Positions 55,003 to 63,214 of a DNA stretch of 64,000 nt are shown in pieces. The notes under the pieces were generated by a model. It did not search any database and was not told where the DNA came from. It worked only from the letters and a program-made list of their open reading frames with translations. This DNA is from UBA9647 sp963739335 (lineage in GTDB: Bacteria; Bacteroidota; Ignavibacteria; UBA10030). The stretch is taken from assembly GCA_963739335.1 (NCBI GenBank), contig CAVUAC010000046.1:124001-188000 (forward strand), written 5' to 3'. The stretch's first letter is position 1; the number at the start of each line of letters is the position of its first letter. A program made the position numbers and the translations under genes.

Positions 55003-55224
55003 ATGGATAACACTCTCACCGCAAACGTGAGCAAGTACGTTGTTGTCATCCTAAACGTGCAGATCATCAACGACAAGCAAGTTTCGACGCGGACACAGGT
55101 GAAGGAGGTTCTCGCGCTGGGGTTGAGCTTTACGTTGTTCTAGATGAAGGTGACCTTTATCGATGACCGTTCCGCGAAAAAAGTCATCTTCAGCATAGAC
55201 GTTGTCCTATCCCTGAAGCGATGA
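55003..55224 (+). other. Two short abutting frames, probably a gene remnant
   Basis: MDNTLTANVSKYVVVILNVQ... (46 codons, stop 55141) is immediately followed by an ATG frame of 26 codons (MKVTFIDDRSAKKVIF). Together they look like pieces of one protein, but no family is recognised. The rest of 54850-55206 is empty. Confidence 0.2.
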
Positions 55225-55728
55225 GAGGTCGAGTTCCATGAACAGCGCCCTGGGGACGGGGTTGAGACGGTAGGGCTCAATTTCCTTGAAACTGAGCGAT
55301 CGATACAGTGAGATTGCCTGAATCATGCTCGGAAGCGTGTCGAGTCGCATCTTCATGTAACCGATCGATCGAGCTTCGTCGATAACGGTTTGAGCCAGTG
55401 TGCGGCCGGCATGACTGCCCCGAAACACTGGCTTGACATACAACCGCTTCATCTCGCAAATCGTTTCATCCATTCTTCGAAGGGCAACACAGCCGGCGAG
55501 TACGTCGTCATGAAAGCACAGGAGCAGCCGGCCTGAGGGTGGGGCATACTCGCCGGGCAATCCAGCAAGCTCCCGCTCGAAATCCTGGAAACATAGATCG
55601 ATCCCCAGCGACCGCTGGTACTCCTGAAACAGCTCCCGCGTTTGCTGTACGTGTTTCGGGGTTTGAACCTGAAGGAGCTTCAATCTACCCACCAACGTGT
55701 TTCTTTCTTGATTCAATGAGGACATCAT
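55207..55728 (-). CDS. GNAT-family N-acetyltransferase
   Basis: Central acetyl-CoA region CEMKRLYVKPVFRGSHAGRT then LAQTVIDEARSIGYMKMRLD and LYRSLSFKEIEPY. The start overlaps the stop of the aldolase gene (TGATG), so translation is coupled. Substrate unknown. Confidence 0.9.
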   Translation of the reverse strand: MMSSLNQERNTLVGRLKLLQVQTPKHVQQTRELFQEYQRSLGIDLCFQDFERELAGLPGEYAPPSGRLLLCFHDDVLAGCVALRRMDETICEMKRLYVKPVFRGSHAGRTLAQTVIDEARSIGYMKMRLDTLPSMIQAISLYRSLSFKEIEPYRLNPVPRALFMELDLSSLQG

Positions 55729-56720
55729 CAAGCCCTGTTTGCGCTGCCGAGGACATTCACGATCTTATGCTTGTAGAGCTCCTTAAGCCTGTCACGCGCG
55801 GGGCCCAGGTACTTCCGCGGGTCAAACTCGGCGGGGCTGTCCATAAATGCTTTCCGAATCGCAGCGGTCATCGCCAGACGGCCGTCTGAATCGATGTTGA
55901 TCTTGCATACCGCCGAAGCGGCCGCCCTGCGCAGTTGTTCTTCGGGTATGCCAACCGCGTCTTTGAGTTTGCCACCGTTGCTGTTGATGATTCGCACCAG
56001 GTCGGGCGGGACGGACGATGCGCCGTGGAGCACGATGGGGAAACCGGGAATTCGCTTCTCGACTTCTTCAAGGATATCGAAGCGGAGGGGCGGCGGCACG
56101 AGAATGCCGTCGGCTGTCCGGGTGCATTGCTCAGGCCTGAATTTGTTGGCTCCATGAGATGTTCCAATGGAGATTGCCAGTGAATCGACGCCTGTCTTTT
56201 TCACAAAGTCCTCGACTTCTTCGGGCTTCGTGTAATGCGTGACGGCACTCGAGATTTCGTCCTCGATGCCTGCCAGGACACCCAGTTCGCCTTCGACGCT
56301 CACATCGTATTTGTGCGCATACTCAACGACCTGACGCGTCAGTTCGACGTTCTTGTCGTACGGATGGTGCGACCCGTCGATCATCACGGAAGAGAATCCG
56401 GATTCGACGCACGATTTACAGAGTTCAAACGTGTCGCCGTGGTCCAGGTGCAGCACGATCGGAATCGGGTAGCCGAGTTCCCGAGCATAGTCGACAGCAC
56501 CTTTCGCCAGGTGCTTCAGGAGCGTCTGGTTTGCATACTTGCGTGCTCCGCTTGAAACCTGGAGGATCACCGGCGATTTCGTTTCAACGCACGCGCCGAT
56601 GATAGCCTGCAATTGCTCAAGGTTATTGAAATTGAATGCAGGAATCGCATAGCCTCCCTTGATAGCCTTCTGGAAAAGCTCCTTGGAGTTGACGAGTCCC
56701 AGTTCTTTGTATTGAGTCAT
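55728..56720 (-). CDS. fba: Class II fructose-1,6-bisphosphate aldolase
   Basis: ATG 56720 (GAAAGG upstream) gives 330 residues. Zinc-site residues lie in IVLHLDHGDTFELC, with VMIDGSHHPYDKNVE, SIGTSHGANKF and FPIVLHGASSVPPD, all class II features. It cleaves fructose-1,6-bisphosphate in glycolysis and reverses in gluconeogenesis. Coupled to the GNAT gene downstream. Confidence 0.96.
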   Translation of the reverse strand: MTQYKELGLVNSKELFQKAIKGGYAIPAFNFNNLEQLQAIIGACVETKSPVILQVSSGARKYANQTLLKHLAKGAVDYARELGYPIPIVLHLDHGDTFELCKSCVESGFSSVMIDGSHHPYDKNVELTRQVVEYAHKYDVSVEGELGVLAGIEDEISSAVTHYTKPEEVEDFVKKTGVDSLAISIGTSHGANKFRPEQCTRTADGILVPPPLRFDILEEVEKRIPGFPIVLHGASSVPPDLVRIINSNGGKLKDAVGIPEEQLRRAAASAVCKINIDSDGRLAMTAAIRKAFMDSPAEFDPRKYLGPARDRLKELYKHKIVNVLGSANRA

Positions 56721-56871
56721 GACCTTTCCGCCTTCGTTTTTTCTATTGGTGTCATTGATACGGACGTGCCCGCGACCGACGAGCAACCTCGGTGTTGTGC
56801 TCCTTCACTCTCAAGATACTGGAATATTCCGAACAAATCTACAGGGGAAGAATGAAACTTCCCTGGGACTG

Positions 56872-58014
56872 TTATCGTGCCGCCTTCATCGCGTCAAGGA
56901 ATTCTTTCTTCAGACTCGATGATGAAAATAACACAAATCCATGTGCTTTCTCTCGTCTCGCCAGATTTATTTGACGAATAATTCCCGCGGGTGTGTGGAG
57001 ATTGTGGGCGGAATAAATGCCGATCCCAGCGCTGACCTGCACGCGGGGTCCTGCGTATCCAACTGCGCGCCGAAGATACTTCACAAAGAGATCATCGTTG
57101 TTCGTATAGAGCATCGGGCACAGCATATCGATGAGATGCTCTCGCGCCCAAAGCGACCAATCCTGTCCGATCAACACTTTTGCGTTGATGGCGTCCGGGA
57201 AGACGGCAGCCGAGATTTGAACCCGGTGCCTTGAGAATTTGAGTGATTCCCTCAGCTCACGAACAAACTGAGTAACTTCTTCGGCATCCCATTCGATCCA
57301 TTCATTCCAAACCATGTTTCCAGAATTGTTGTGCTTGATGTCCAACGGATCTTCCCCGTGCTTGGCCTTGAACTGATTGCGTGTCTCTTCATCAAAACTG
57401 AAATACGGTTCGATGGGCTCACAAGGATAGCGGATATAGTCGAGATGCACCCAGCTCACTTGATAATGTTTGACGAGCTCGGTGATGACGCTGATTTCGT
57501 ATTGACGGACCGCAGCGAGCGCAGGATTGACGACACCTGTCGGCTCCATCGACCTGCTCACGATCAGCCACTCTGGATGTTGACGAACTGCACCGGCTCG
57601 GGCTCCCTCTGTGAATATGCAGAACCAGGGTTGCACTGACAGCTTCCGTTTTTGAGCCTCCTCCAGGAACGTGCCGAAGAAATCCCAATTCCAAGCGGAG
57701 TCTCTTGGGGCAACAGCGCTTCTGAAGTACACTAATCCGGATGTAGATTTGACGAGAACGATGAGCATGTTGATCCCTGCTCCTCGGTAATCGTCGAGCG
57801 TCTTTCTGATGTTCAGAATCGCGGTGTCCTTGCCGCTCCCAAAGGTGGAGGGGTGAACCCACACTCCTCGGACCTCCTTCGCGTGGCCAAGGTCCTGCAC
57901 TTGACCGGCGGCAACGGTCACAAGAAGCTGGAGAGCCATGAAGCAAGTGACCATCCGCAGTACATGCACTAACGGAGACGCAGAATGATTCCCCAAGAAT
58001 CCAGACTCATGCAT
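56872..58014 (-). CDS. Secreted GHL10 (DUF187)-type glycoside hydrolase
   Basis: Signal segment (LRMVTCFMALQLLVTVAAGQ) then EVRGVWVHPSTFGSGKDTA, GINMLIVLVKSTSG, WVHLDYIRYP and IDMLCPMLYTNNDD. These are features of the GHL10 TIM-barrel family related to alpha-amylase/GH13. The D in HLDYIRYP is the likely catalytic residue. It is 34 bases downstream of the symporter gene, suggesting sugar release and uptake in one unit. Confidence 0.88.
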   Translation of the reverse strand: MHESGFLGNHSASPLVHVLRMVTCFMALQLLVTVAAGQVQDLGHAKEVRGVWVHPSTFGSGKDTAILNIRKTLDDYRGAGINMLIVLVKSTSGLVYFRSAVAPRDSAWNWDFFGTFLEEAQKRKLSVQPWFCIFTEGARAGAVRQHPEWLIVSRSMEPTGVVNPALAAVRQYEISVITELVKHYQVSWVHLDYIRYPCEPIEPYFSFDEETRNQFKAKHGEDPLDIKHNNSGNMVWNEWIEWDAEEVTQFVRELRESLKFSRHRVQISAAVFPDAINAKVLIGQDWSLWAREHLIDMLCPMLYTNNDDLFVKYLRRAVGYAGPRVQVSAGIGIYSAHNLHTPAGIIRQINLARREKAHGFVLFSSSSLKKEFLDAMKAAR

Positions 58015-58048
58015 ATCGTGTCCTGTGTATGGATGTAGTGAAATTCGT

Positions 58049-59809
58049 CTATTTCTCGTCAGGTGACGGGAGATTCTTATACCACGTAAAGTACAGAGTA
58101 ATTGATACCGCGATGCAGATCCCCGACCAAATCAACACCTGGCTCCATTGCCTGAGAAAAATGTAGAACGGGATGATGCCGAGGGTCAGCTGGAAGAGCG
58201 ACGCAATGAACCCATTCATCAGGTCGATGCGCGGCATACGGTTATTGAGGGGTACCAACCCGCGCCGCTCAGCCTCCAGCCGGATCGGTTTCCAGAACCC
58301 GAACGGCTGTATTCGTGCGTAGAACTTCACCAGGACCTCGGTGTCGGTCGGCTTTGTCATGAATGTGATGATCACGGTCAGGAAAACCGACACAATCACG
58401 TTAACTGCAAGGGATATGTGAACAGGCCAAGATGAGAAGAAGACCTTCTGGATGAGCGCGACGCAGCCTGTGGCGAGCAGGCTCCATACAAATGCTCGTG
58501 CGCTGAACCGCCACCAGTGCCAACGCAGTGTGCCGGGGAGCAGCATCATCGTGAGGATCACGAAGATCATCAGCTCCCAGATTGAGATGATCTCATCATA
58601 CAGGAAGCTGAAGGAAAAAGCCACCATCACTGTCACGATAGAGGCTGCCATACCGAGACGCACCAGTTGCTTCTCGCCCAGGTTCTTTGCCAGGTAACGC
58701 TTCAAGAAGTCATTCAGAATGACGGAGCTGGTGACGTTGATCATCGCACTGATTGTTGACATTAGCGCAGCAAGCAAGATAGCCATGAAGAGACCGGCGA
58801 GTCCCACCGGCAGCTTTTTCACGACGAGCGGCATGATTTTTTCTGCATCGAAGTCCGCAGCCGATCCGAGATAATAAATTCCGAGGAAAAGAAACGAACC
58901 GGCGATGAACCAGCGAAGCGTGTGGCCGATGGTCCACATCCCGGCGGCGAGTGAAGCTTCCCGGGGACTCTTGGTCGACAGAAAGAACGTGAAGTCCCAG
59001 ACGATGGGACCGGCAAGAATCTTGAACACAAGCCAAGACATACCCGCAAGCAAGATCGGTCCAAAATAGTAGTAGTGCTGATGGCTCTCGGGCGTATGCT
59101 GGAGATAGGAGGACCAGAGCGTCCACGAAGGAGCAAGGGTGCTCCACTGCGGATCTTTCATTGCCAGCAGGTTGGCGGTTTCAGGAATCTGGAATACCAT
59201 CACAGTCATGACGATGGTGCCGATGGCGATGAGCAGTGTTTGAAAGACATCGGTCAGGATCACACCGAAGAAGCCGCCGACGGTGACGTAGACGCCGACG
59301 ACCGCAAAGATGATGAACGTCGATTGGCCCCGCGTGAGGGGGAGAAACTCCTCTGCGAATTTGCCCGTACCAACTGCCAGATAGATTAGGTTGAACACCA
59401 TCAAAACGAGCAGAAATGTGGCAGTTGCGATCCGCACATACTCGGCGTCGCGTGTCTGGCCAAACCGTGTCTCATTCCATTCTGCCAGCGTCATGACGCC
59501 GGAGCGCCGGATGTACTTCGCCTGGAACGCCATGTAGAAGGCCATCATGAAAAAGCCCCAGAAGATATGGGTCACCCAGACGGATTTCAATCCTACATAG
59601 AACATCATGCCGATGATGACCATCGTCCCACCGATATCGATGTAGCTCGAACAACCCGAGAGGCCAAGCATCCACCACCGCACGCTCCGGTCGGCAAGGA
59701 AATATGATTCCAGCTTCTTGATGGCCCTGTTTCGGACCATGAAACCGAGAGCGACGGTGATCAGCATGTACACTGCGATAATGGTGAGGTCTATCGGATG
59801 AAAGTCCAT
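58049..59809 (-). CDS. Sodium:solute symporter (SSS family)
   Basis: Fourteen or so helices. VRWWMLGLSGCSSYIDIGGT, FAVVGVYVTVGGFFGVILTD and FMAILLAALMSTISAMINVT are the SSS core. The usual substrates are sugars, amino acids or vitamins. Upstream of the glycosidase, so a sugar is plausible. Divergent from the uroporphyrinogen-decarboxylase-like gene across 137 bases. Confidence 0.93.
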   Translation of the reverse strand: MDFHPIDLTIIAVYMLITVALGFMVRNRAIKKLESYFLADRSVRWWMLGLSGCSSYIDIGGTMVIIGMMFYVGLKSVWVTHIFWGFFMMAFYMAFQAKYIRRSGVMTLAEWNETRFGQTRDAEYVRIATATFLLVLMVFNLIYLAVGTGKFAEEFLPLTRGQSTFIIFAVVGVYVTVGGFFGVILTDVFQTLLIAIGTIVMTVMVFQIPETANLLAMKDPQWSTLAPSWTLWSSYLQHTPESHQHYYYFGPILLAGMSWLVFKILAGPIVWDFTFFLSTKSPREASLAAGMWTIGHTLRWFIAGSFLFLGIYYLGSAADFDAEKIMPLVVKKLPVGLAGLFMAILLAALMSTISAMINVTSSVILNDFLKRYLAKNLGEKQLVRLGMAASIVTVMVAFSFSFLYDEIISIWELMIFVILTMMLLPGTLRWHWWRFSARAFVWSLLATGCVALIQKVFFSSWPVHISLAVNVIVSVFLTVIITFMTKPTDTEVLVKFYARIQPFGFWKPIRLEAERRGLVPLNNRMPRIDLMNGFIASLFQLTLGIIPFYIFLRQWSQVLIWSGICIAVSITLYFTWYKNLPSPDEK

Positions 59810-59946
59810 GGCGTGATGTCAGTTCGTATGAGGGAGGAAAGCAGCGCGACGTGTGGTCGTGAATGTAGAAACTTGTCGCCCGAGATTCAAGGCCTGGCGG
59901 TTGCAGTATTGTCGCTGAATGAGTACTTTCTCATCACCGAAAAACC

Positions 59947-60963
59947 ATGACAAGCCGCGAGCGCATACGCCGCATTATCGCCGGAGAACCGGCCGATCGT
60001 TGTGGATTCTGGTTGGGGAATCCACACGAGGACACGCTTCCAATCTACCACCGGTACTTCGGCACATCCTCCCTCGAAGAGCTCCAGTTGAGGGTAGGCG
60101 ACGATTTCCGTTGGATCACTCCGCTCTATATTAGGTCGACCTACCGGCATCCAGAGGGCAAGGGTATGTTCGACCGCTGGAAATACAAAAAGTCGCTTGG
60201 CGAACCGGGGCCGCTTGCGGAGTGTGAGAGTCTTGACGAGGTGGAAGCCTCTGACTGGCCGAGTGTGAGGTATGTGGATGTCAGTGAGTGTATCGACAAA
60301 CTGCGCAACGCCGGTGAGTTCTATCGTGCGAGCGGGTTCTGGACGCCGTTCTTCCATGACGTGATGGATATCTTCGGTGTGGAAAGCTATCTGACAAAGA
60401 TGTACACCCACCCGGAGGTCGTCCGTTCGGTGACGGATCATGTCTGTCAGTTCTACTTTGAGGCAAACGAGTTGTTGTTCAACGAGGCAGGAGATTTGAT
60501 CGACGGTTTTTTCTTCGGCAACGATTTTGGAACGCAGCGTGACCTGATTCTGGCTCCGGCGGTTTTCGATGAGTTCGTGCTCCCGTGGTTCCGCGAGTTT
60601 ACGAACCAGGCGCACGCGCATGGCTACCAGGTGATCTTGCACTCCTGCGGCTCAATCTATCGTGTAATCGACCGACTTATTGATGCGCATGTAAACTGCC
60701 TCCACCCGTTGCAGGCTCGGGCATTCGGAATGGATGCTGAGACGCTTGCTCGCGAATTCAAAGGGCGTATTTCTTTTCTCGGCGGGATTGACACGCAGGA
60801 TGTTCTGGTGAACGCAGGACCGGAGGGGGTCAAAGCTGAGGTGAGGAGGATCAAGAATCTGCTCGGTCCCCGGCTCATTGTGAGCCCGAGCCATGAAGCG
60901 TTACTTCCCAATGTTCCCCCCGAAAACGTCGTCGCGATGGCCGAAGCGGCGCTGGAATCGTAA
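59947..60963 (+). CDS. Uroporphyrinogen decarboxylase-family protein
   Basis: URO-D fold (RERIRRIIAGEPADRCGFWL, NDFGTQRDLILAPAVFDEFV, GYQVILHSCGSIYRVIDRLI, LAREFKGRISFLGGIDTQDV). Several sub-groups of this fold are methyltransferases or act on other substrates rather than decarboxylating heme precursors. Without neighbouring heme genes, a non-heme role is likely. A strong hairpin spans the stop codon. Confidence 0.92.
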   Translation: MTSRERIRRIIAGEPADRCGFWLGNPHEDTLPIYHRYFGTSSLEELQLRVGDDFRWITPLYIRSTYRHPEGKGMFDRWKYKKSLGEPGPLAECESLDEVEASDWPSVRYVDVSECIDKLRNAGEFYRASGFWTPFFHDVMDIFGVESYLTKMYTHPEVVRSVTDHVCQFYFEANELLFNEAGDLIDGFFFGNDFGTQRDLILAPAVFDEFVLPWFREFTNQAHAHGYQVILHSCGSIYRVIDRLIDAHVNCLHPLQARAFGMDAETLAREFKGRISFLGGIDTQDVLVNAGPEGVKAEVRRIKNLLGPRLIVSPSHEALLPNVPPENVVAMAEAALES

Positions 60964-60977
60964 CCCCAGCGCCGCTT
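60944..60977 (+). terminator. GC-rich hairpin over the stop of the URO-D-like gene
   Basis: Arms AAGCGGCGCTGG (60944-60955) and CCAGCGCCGCTT (60966-60977) pair perfectly over 12 bases. The stop codon lies in the loop. No T-tract follows, so it may work as a factor-dependent terminator or a message stabiliser. Confidence 0.5.
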
Positions 60978-61004
60978 GATCCCCCGACTGAATCCCTGAA
61001 AGCT

Positions 61005-61053
61005 CTTCGACAGTTATACTGTCGAAGAATACTCAAGATGGAGTTGCACTCCA
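61005..61053. repeat. Two REP hairpins downstream of the RAYT gene
   Basis: CTTCGACAGT-TAT-ACTGTCGAAG (61005-61027) and TGGAGT-TGC-ACTCCA (61039-61053). Both carry AGT-NNN-ACT at the tip. The RAYT stop codon is nine bases further on. Confidence 0.85.
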
Positions 61054-61062
61054 GAATCCGAA

Positions 61063-61602
61063 TCACTCCAAAAGGTCGATCTTGATGATCGAATGATCAT
61101 TCAAGATGTAATTGCGAGCGCTGGAGAACTTCCAATGCTCGGGTTGTTCGACGTAGCCCTTGTTGACGGGATTGTTGTGAATGTAGTTTAGCTTTTGGTC
61201 AAAGAAATCCCCGTCCTCGATGGTGATGGGGTGACTTCCGCTTTGCCAGATCTTGTAAAAATTTCCCTTGCCTTCTCGCCTTGCGACGGAAGAAAAGTAC
61301 TTCAACAAACGTCTATTCCTGATTTCATTCAAAAGATCTGATATTCTCCGCGATGTGTATCGTTTGTAGTCTCTCATTATTGCAGAGAGATTGGCCTTCG
61401 ATGACGAGACCACCGTGTGGACGTGGTTCGGCATTATCACATATCCGTGCACGAGTAGACCTTTGTTCGCCTGGCAGTATTTGAGGGACTCGATGATCGC
61501 GGCGAAAAATCCGGGCGAAGTGAAAACATACTGCCAGCCTACAATCACGTCGGTGCAGAAGTACATCGCTCCGCAGTTCTTGAACGTCCAAGGTTTTTCC
61601 AT
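61063..61602 (-). CDS. REP-associated tyrosine transposase (RAYT)
   Basis: ATG 61602 (GAAAGG upstream) gives 179 residues. HUH motif H60-V61-H62 in YVIMPNHVHTVV, and the tyrosine region NYIHNNPVNKGYV typical of RAYTs (Y1 transposase relatives). The N-terminal GAMYFCTDVIVGWQYVF is family-like. It is bracketed by REP hairpins that share one motif, the usual arrangement for a RAYT and its substrates. Confidence 0.93.
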   Translation of the reverse strand: MEKPWTFKNCGAMYFCTDVIVGWQYVFTSPGFFAAIIESLKYCQANKGLLVHGYVIMPNHVHTVVSSSKANLSAIMRDYKRYTSRRISDLLNEIRNRRLLKYFSSVARREGKGNFYKIWQSGSHPITIEDGDFFDQKLNYIHNNPVNKGYVEQPEHWKFSSARNYILNDHSIIKIDLLE

Positions 61603-61634
61603 GATTTCGCCTTTCGGTGGGCCTGCAAATCGAT

Positions 61635-61684
61635 CGAGAGTGGAACTCTCGCTTGGGTTGTGTTCGACAGTGCAACTGTCGAAC
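61635..61684. repeat. Two REP hairpins upstream of the RAYT gene
   Basis: CGAGAGT-GGA-ACTCTCG (61635-61651) and GTTCGACAGT-GCA-ACTGTCGAAC (61662-61684). The second has the same stem as the hairpin at 61005. Order is mirrored relative to the downstream pair. Confidence 0.85.
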
Positions 61685-61694
61685 AACATGACGG

Positions 61695-61733
61695 AACGTC
61701 GCTGCAATGGCAGAAGCGGCGCTGGAATCATGA
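61695..61733 (+). pseudogene. 3' remnant of a URO-D-like gene
   Basis: Reads NVAAMAEAALES then TGA, matching VVAMAEAALES at the end of the gene at 59947. No more upstream sequence is retained. Confidence 0.6.
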
Positions 61734-61773
61734 TCCTACCTTCGCTCGAACCCTCCGATTGAATCGCAGTCCT

Positions 61774-61791
61774 CCCCGACTGAAGTCGGGG
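61774..61791. repeat. Hairpin CCCCGACT-GA-AGTCGGGG
   Basis: Perfect 8-base stem between the URO-D remnant and the gene at 61805. The same core (CCCCGACTGAAGTCG) appears near 16282, and a partial version near 60982. Confidence 0.6.
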
Positions 61792-61804
61792 GCTCACAAC
61801 CTCC

Positions 61805-62125
61805 TCACACCATCGACTTTCGCAAGGTTCTCTTCAGCTTGTGGATCTCATCGCGGATGCTCTTGAGCTTCCTGTAATCCTTTTGTTCAATTGCTGTCGC
61901 ACGGTCTTTCTTCAACGCATGAATCTTTGATTTCACCTGTGTTTTGTTTTTGCTGATCACATGGTGATGTGGAATCTCGATGCCGAGAGACTTGCACAGC
62001 AAGGGCAGCAGCTGTTCCTTGTGCATTGTGGAGTGTCCCTTCAGGCTCTCGTCCTCTATACCATCGGCGATTGCGCGAAGCTGTACCACGGTCATTTTGT
62101 TGAGCTCTTCAAACGTGTGGGCCAT
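61805..62125 (-). CDS. Small SAP/Rho-N-like protein
   Basis: N-terminus LNKMTVVQLRAIADGIED then LKGHSTMHKEQLLPLLCKSL resembles a SAP or Rho N-terminal helix-extended-helix motif, followed by a basic coiled coil (IHALKKDRATAIEQKDYRKL). AAGGAGAAAACAGC precedes the ATG. Likely nucleic-acid binding. Confidence 0.75.
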   Translation of the reverse strand: MAHTFEELNKMTVVQLRAIADGIEDESLKGHSTMHKEQLLPLLCKSLGIEIPHHHVISKNKTQVKSKIHALKKDRATAIEQKDYRKLKSIRDEIHKLKRTLRKSMV

Positions 62126-62400
62126 GCTGTTTTCTCCTTATGGATGGTGGGTAAGTGCTGAATGATATCAAGAAAAAACGATTTCCACCAGCGCGTTAGC
62201 ACATCAGAAGAAATGTTTCGTCGTGGGCCAATTCTCCGCTATGGGAACCTTGGGCTTGCGGCAAACATGGATCGGAACGTTGGTTTCGAACGGCATTGCA
62301 TATTCGTTCGCGTGCACGGCTGCAGGCTCGACGGACTCAAACGATTTCTCGTTGTCTTGTTTTTTCCCGCCAATGATGATGAGGACTGCCGTATGTGATG

Positions 62401-62523
62401 TTAGCAGCCTTGCACGGCTGTGGTGCACGACGAACTCTTGGTGACGACGTGGATGAGGAACGCAGAGAGAGACAGAACGATCAGACCTGGATTCAAGCGA
62501 AACCGGCCTGCGATTTGCTTCAT
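62401..62523 (-). CDS. Possible short secreted peptide
   Basis: 40 codons: MKQIAGRFRLNPGLIVLSLS then AFLIHVV, a signal-like helix, ending with two cysteines. A second frame (about 62204-62400) with KSFESVEPAAVHANEYAMPF continues on the same strand and may be the mature part after a frameshift. Evidence is weak. 62524-62850 holds nothing clear. Confidence 0.3.
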   Translation of the reverse strand: MKQIAGRFRLNPGLIVLSLSAFLIHVVTKSSSCTTAVQGC

Positions 62524-62850
62524 GATGTCCCCTGTGATGTGAGAACAAGCAACCGGTGCTCGTGGTGATGCTAATGTAGAGAACGTGATCGCAAAAGGAA
62601 AGTCGGATGTTTCTTTTGTGCATGTGCATATTCAAAAAATGCTCTGTGGCAGCGTACAACACGTGTGTTTGCTAGTCCAACAACGTTTGTGAAGTATTTC
62701 GGTTTTGATTTTCATGGTCTTGTCTAAGTGGTCTTGAAGCAACACGATAGTTTTCGGTGAGCGAGCAATCGATCCTGGTATGTAAATTGTTGATTCTTCG
62801 AGGGGGAAAACGCATCGCGCGTGCCTGGGTTGTCAATCATTTGACGTGAG

Positions 62851-63096
62851 ATGATCATGAGTGCTCTCTTCGACATAAAGACTTTCTGGCTGGTTGCGAC
62901 GAACCTCCTGCTTGGTTCCGTCGTCCTCGTTTGCGTCATGACGATCGGGTGGTGCATGATCCATGACATTCGTCGCAATCGAAAGCAAAACAGGGAAGAG
63001 TCTCTTGTGCCGACCGATTATCTGGATGGTCTCGCAGAACTCGGAGTTGCGTTGTCTGACGGCGAAGAGAGAATTGACGAGACGGAGAAAGTGTGA
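62851..63096 (+). CDS. Small single-helix membrane protein
   Basis: 81 residues with one helix (LLLGSVVLVCVMTIGWCMI) and a charged tail (LGVALSDGEERIDETEKV). ATG at 62851 or 62857. No family recognised. Convergent with the phosphatase gene that follows. Confidence 0.6.
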   Translation: MIMSALFDIKTFWLVATNLLLGSVVLVCVMTIGWCMIHDIRRNRKQNREESLVPTDYLDGLAELGVALSDGEERIDETEKV

Positions 63097-63214
63097 ATAA
63101 TGAAGTGGGGATGAGCGAAGATCCCCGGAGAAAACCATCAACGCAGAACTACCAACTGTAACATCTGTTCCCACTGCCTCTCGAAACACCCCCCGCAACG
63201 AGAGACAATTTCAC

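Noticed and set aside
59887..60642. 251-codon frame on the minus strand
   Set aside because: Antisense to the uroporphyrinogen-decarboxylase-like gene.
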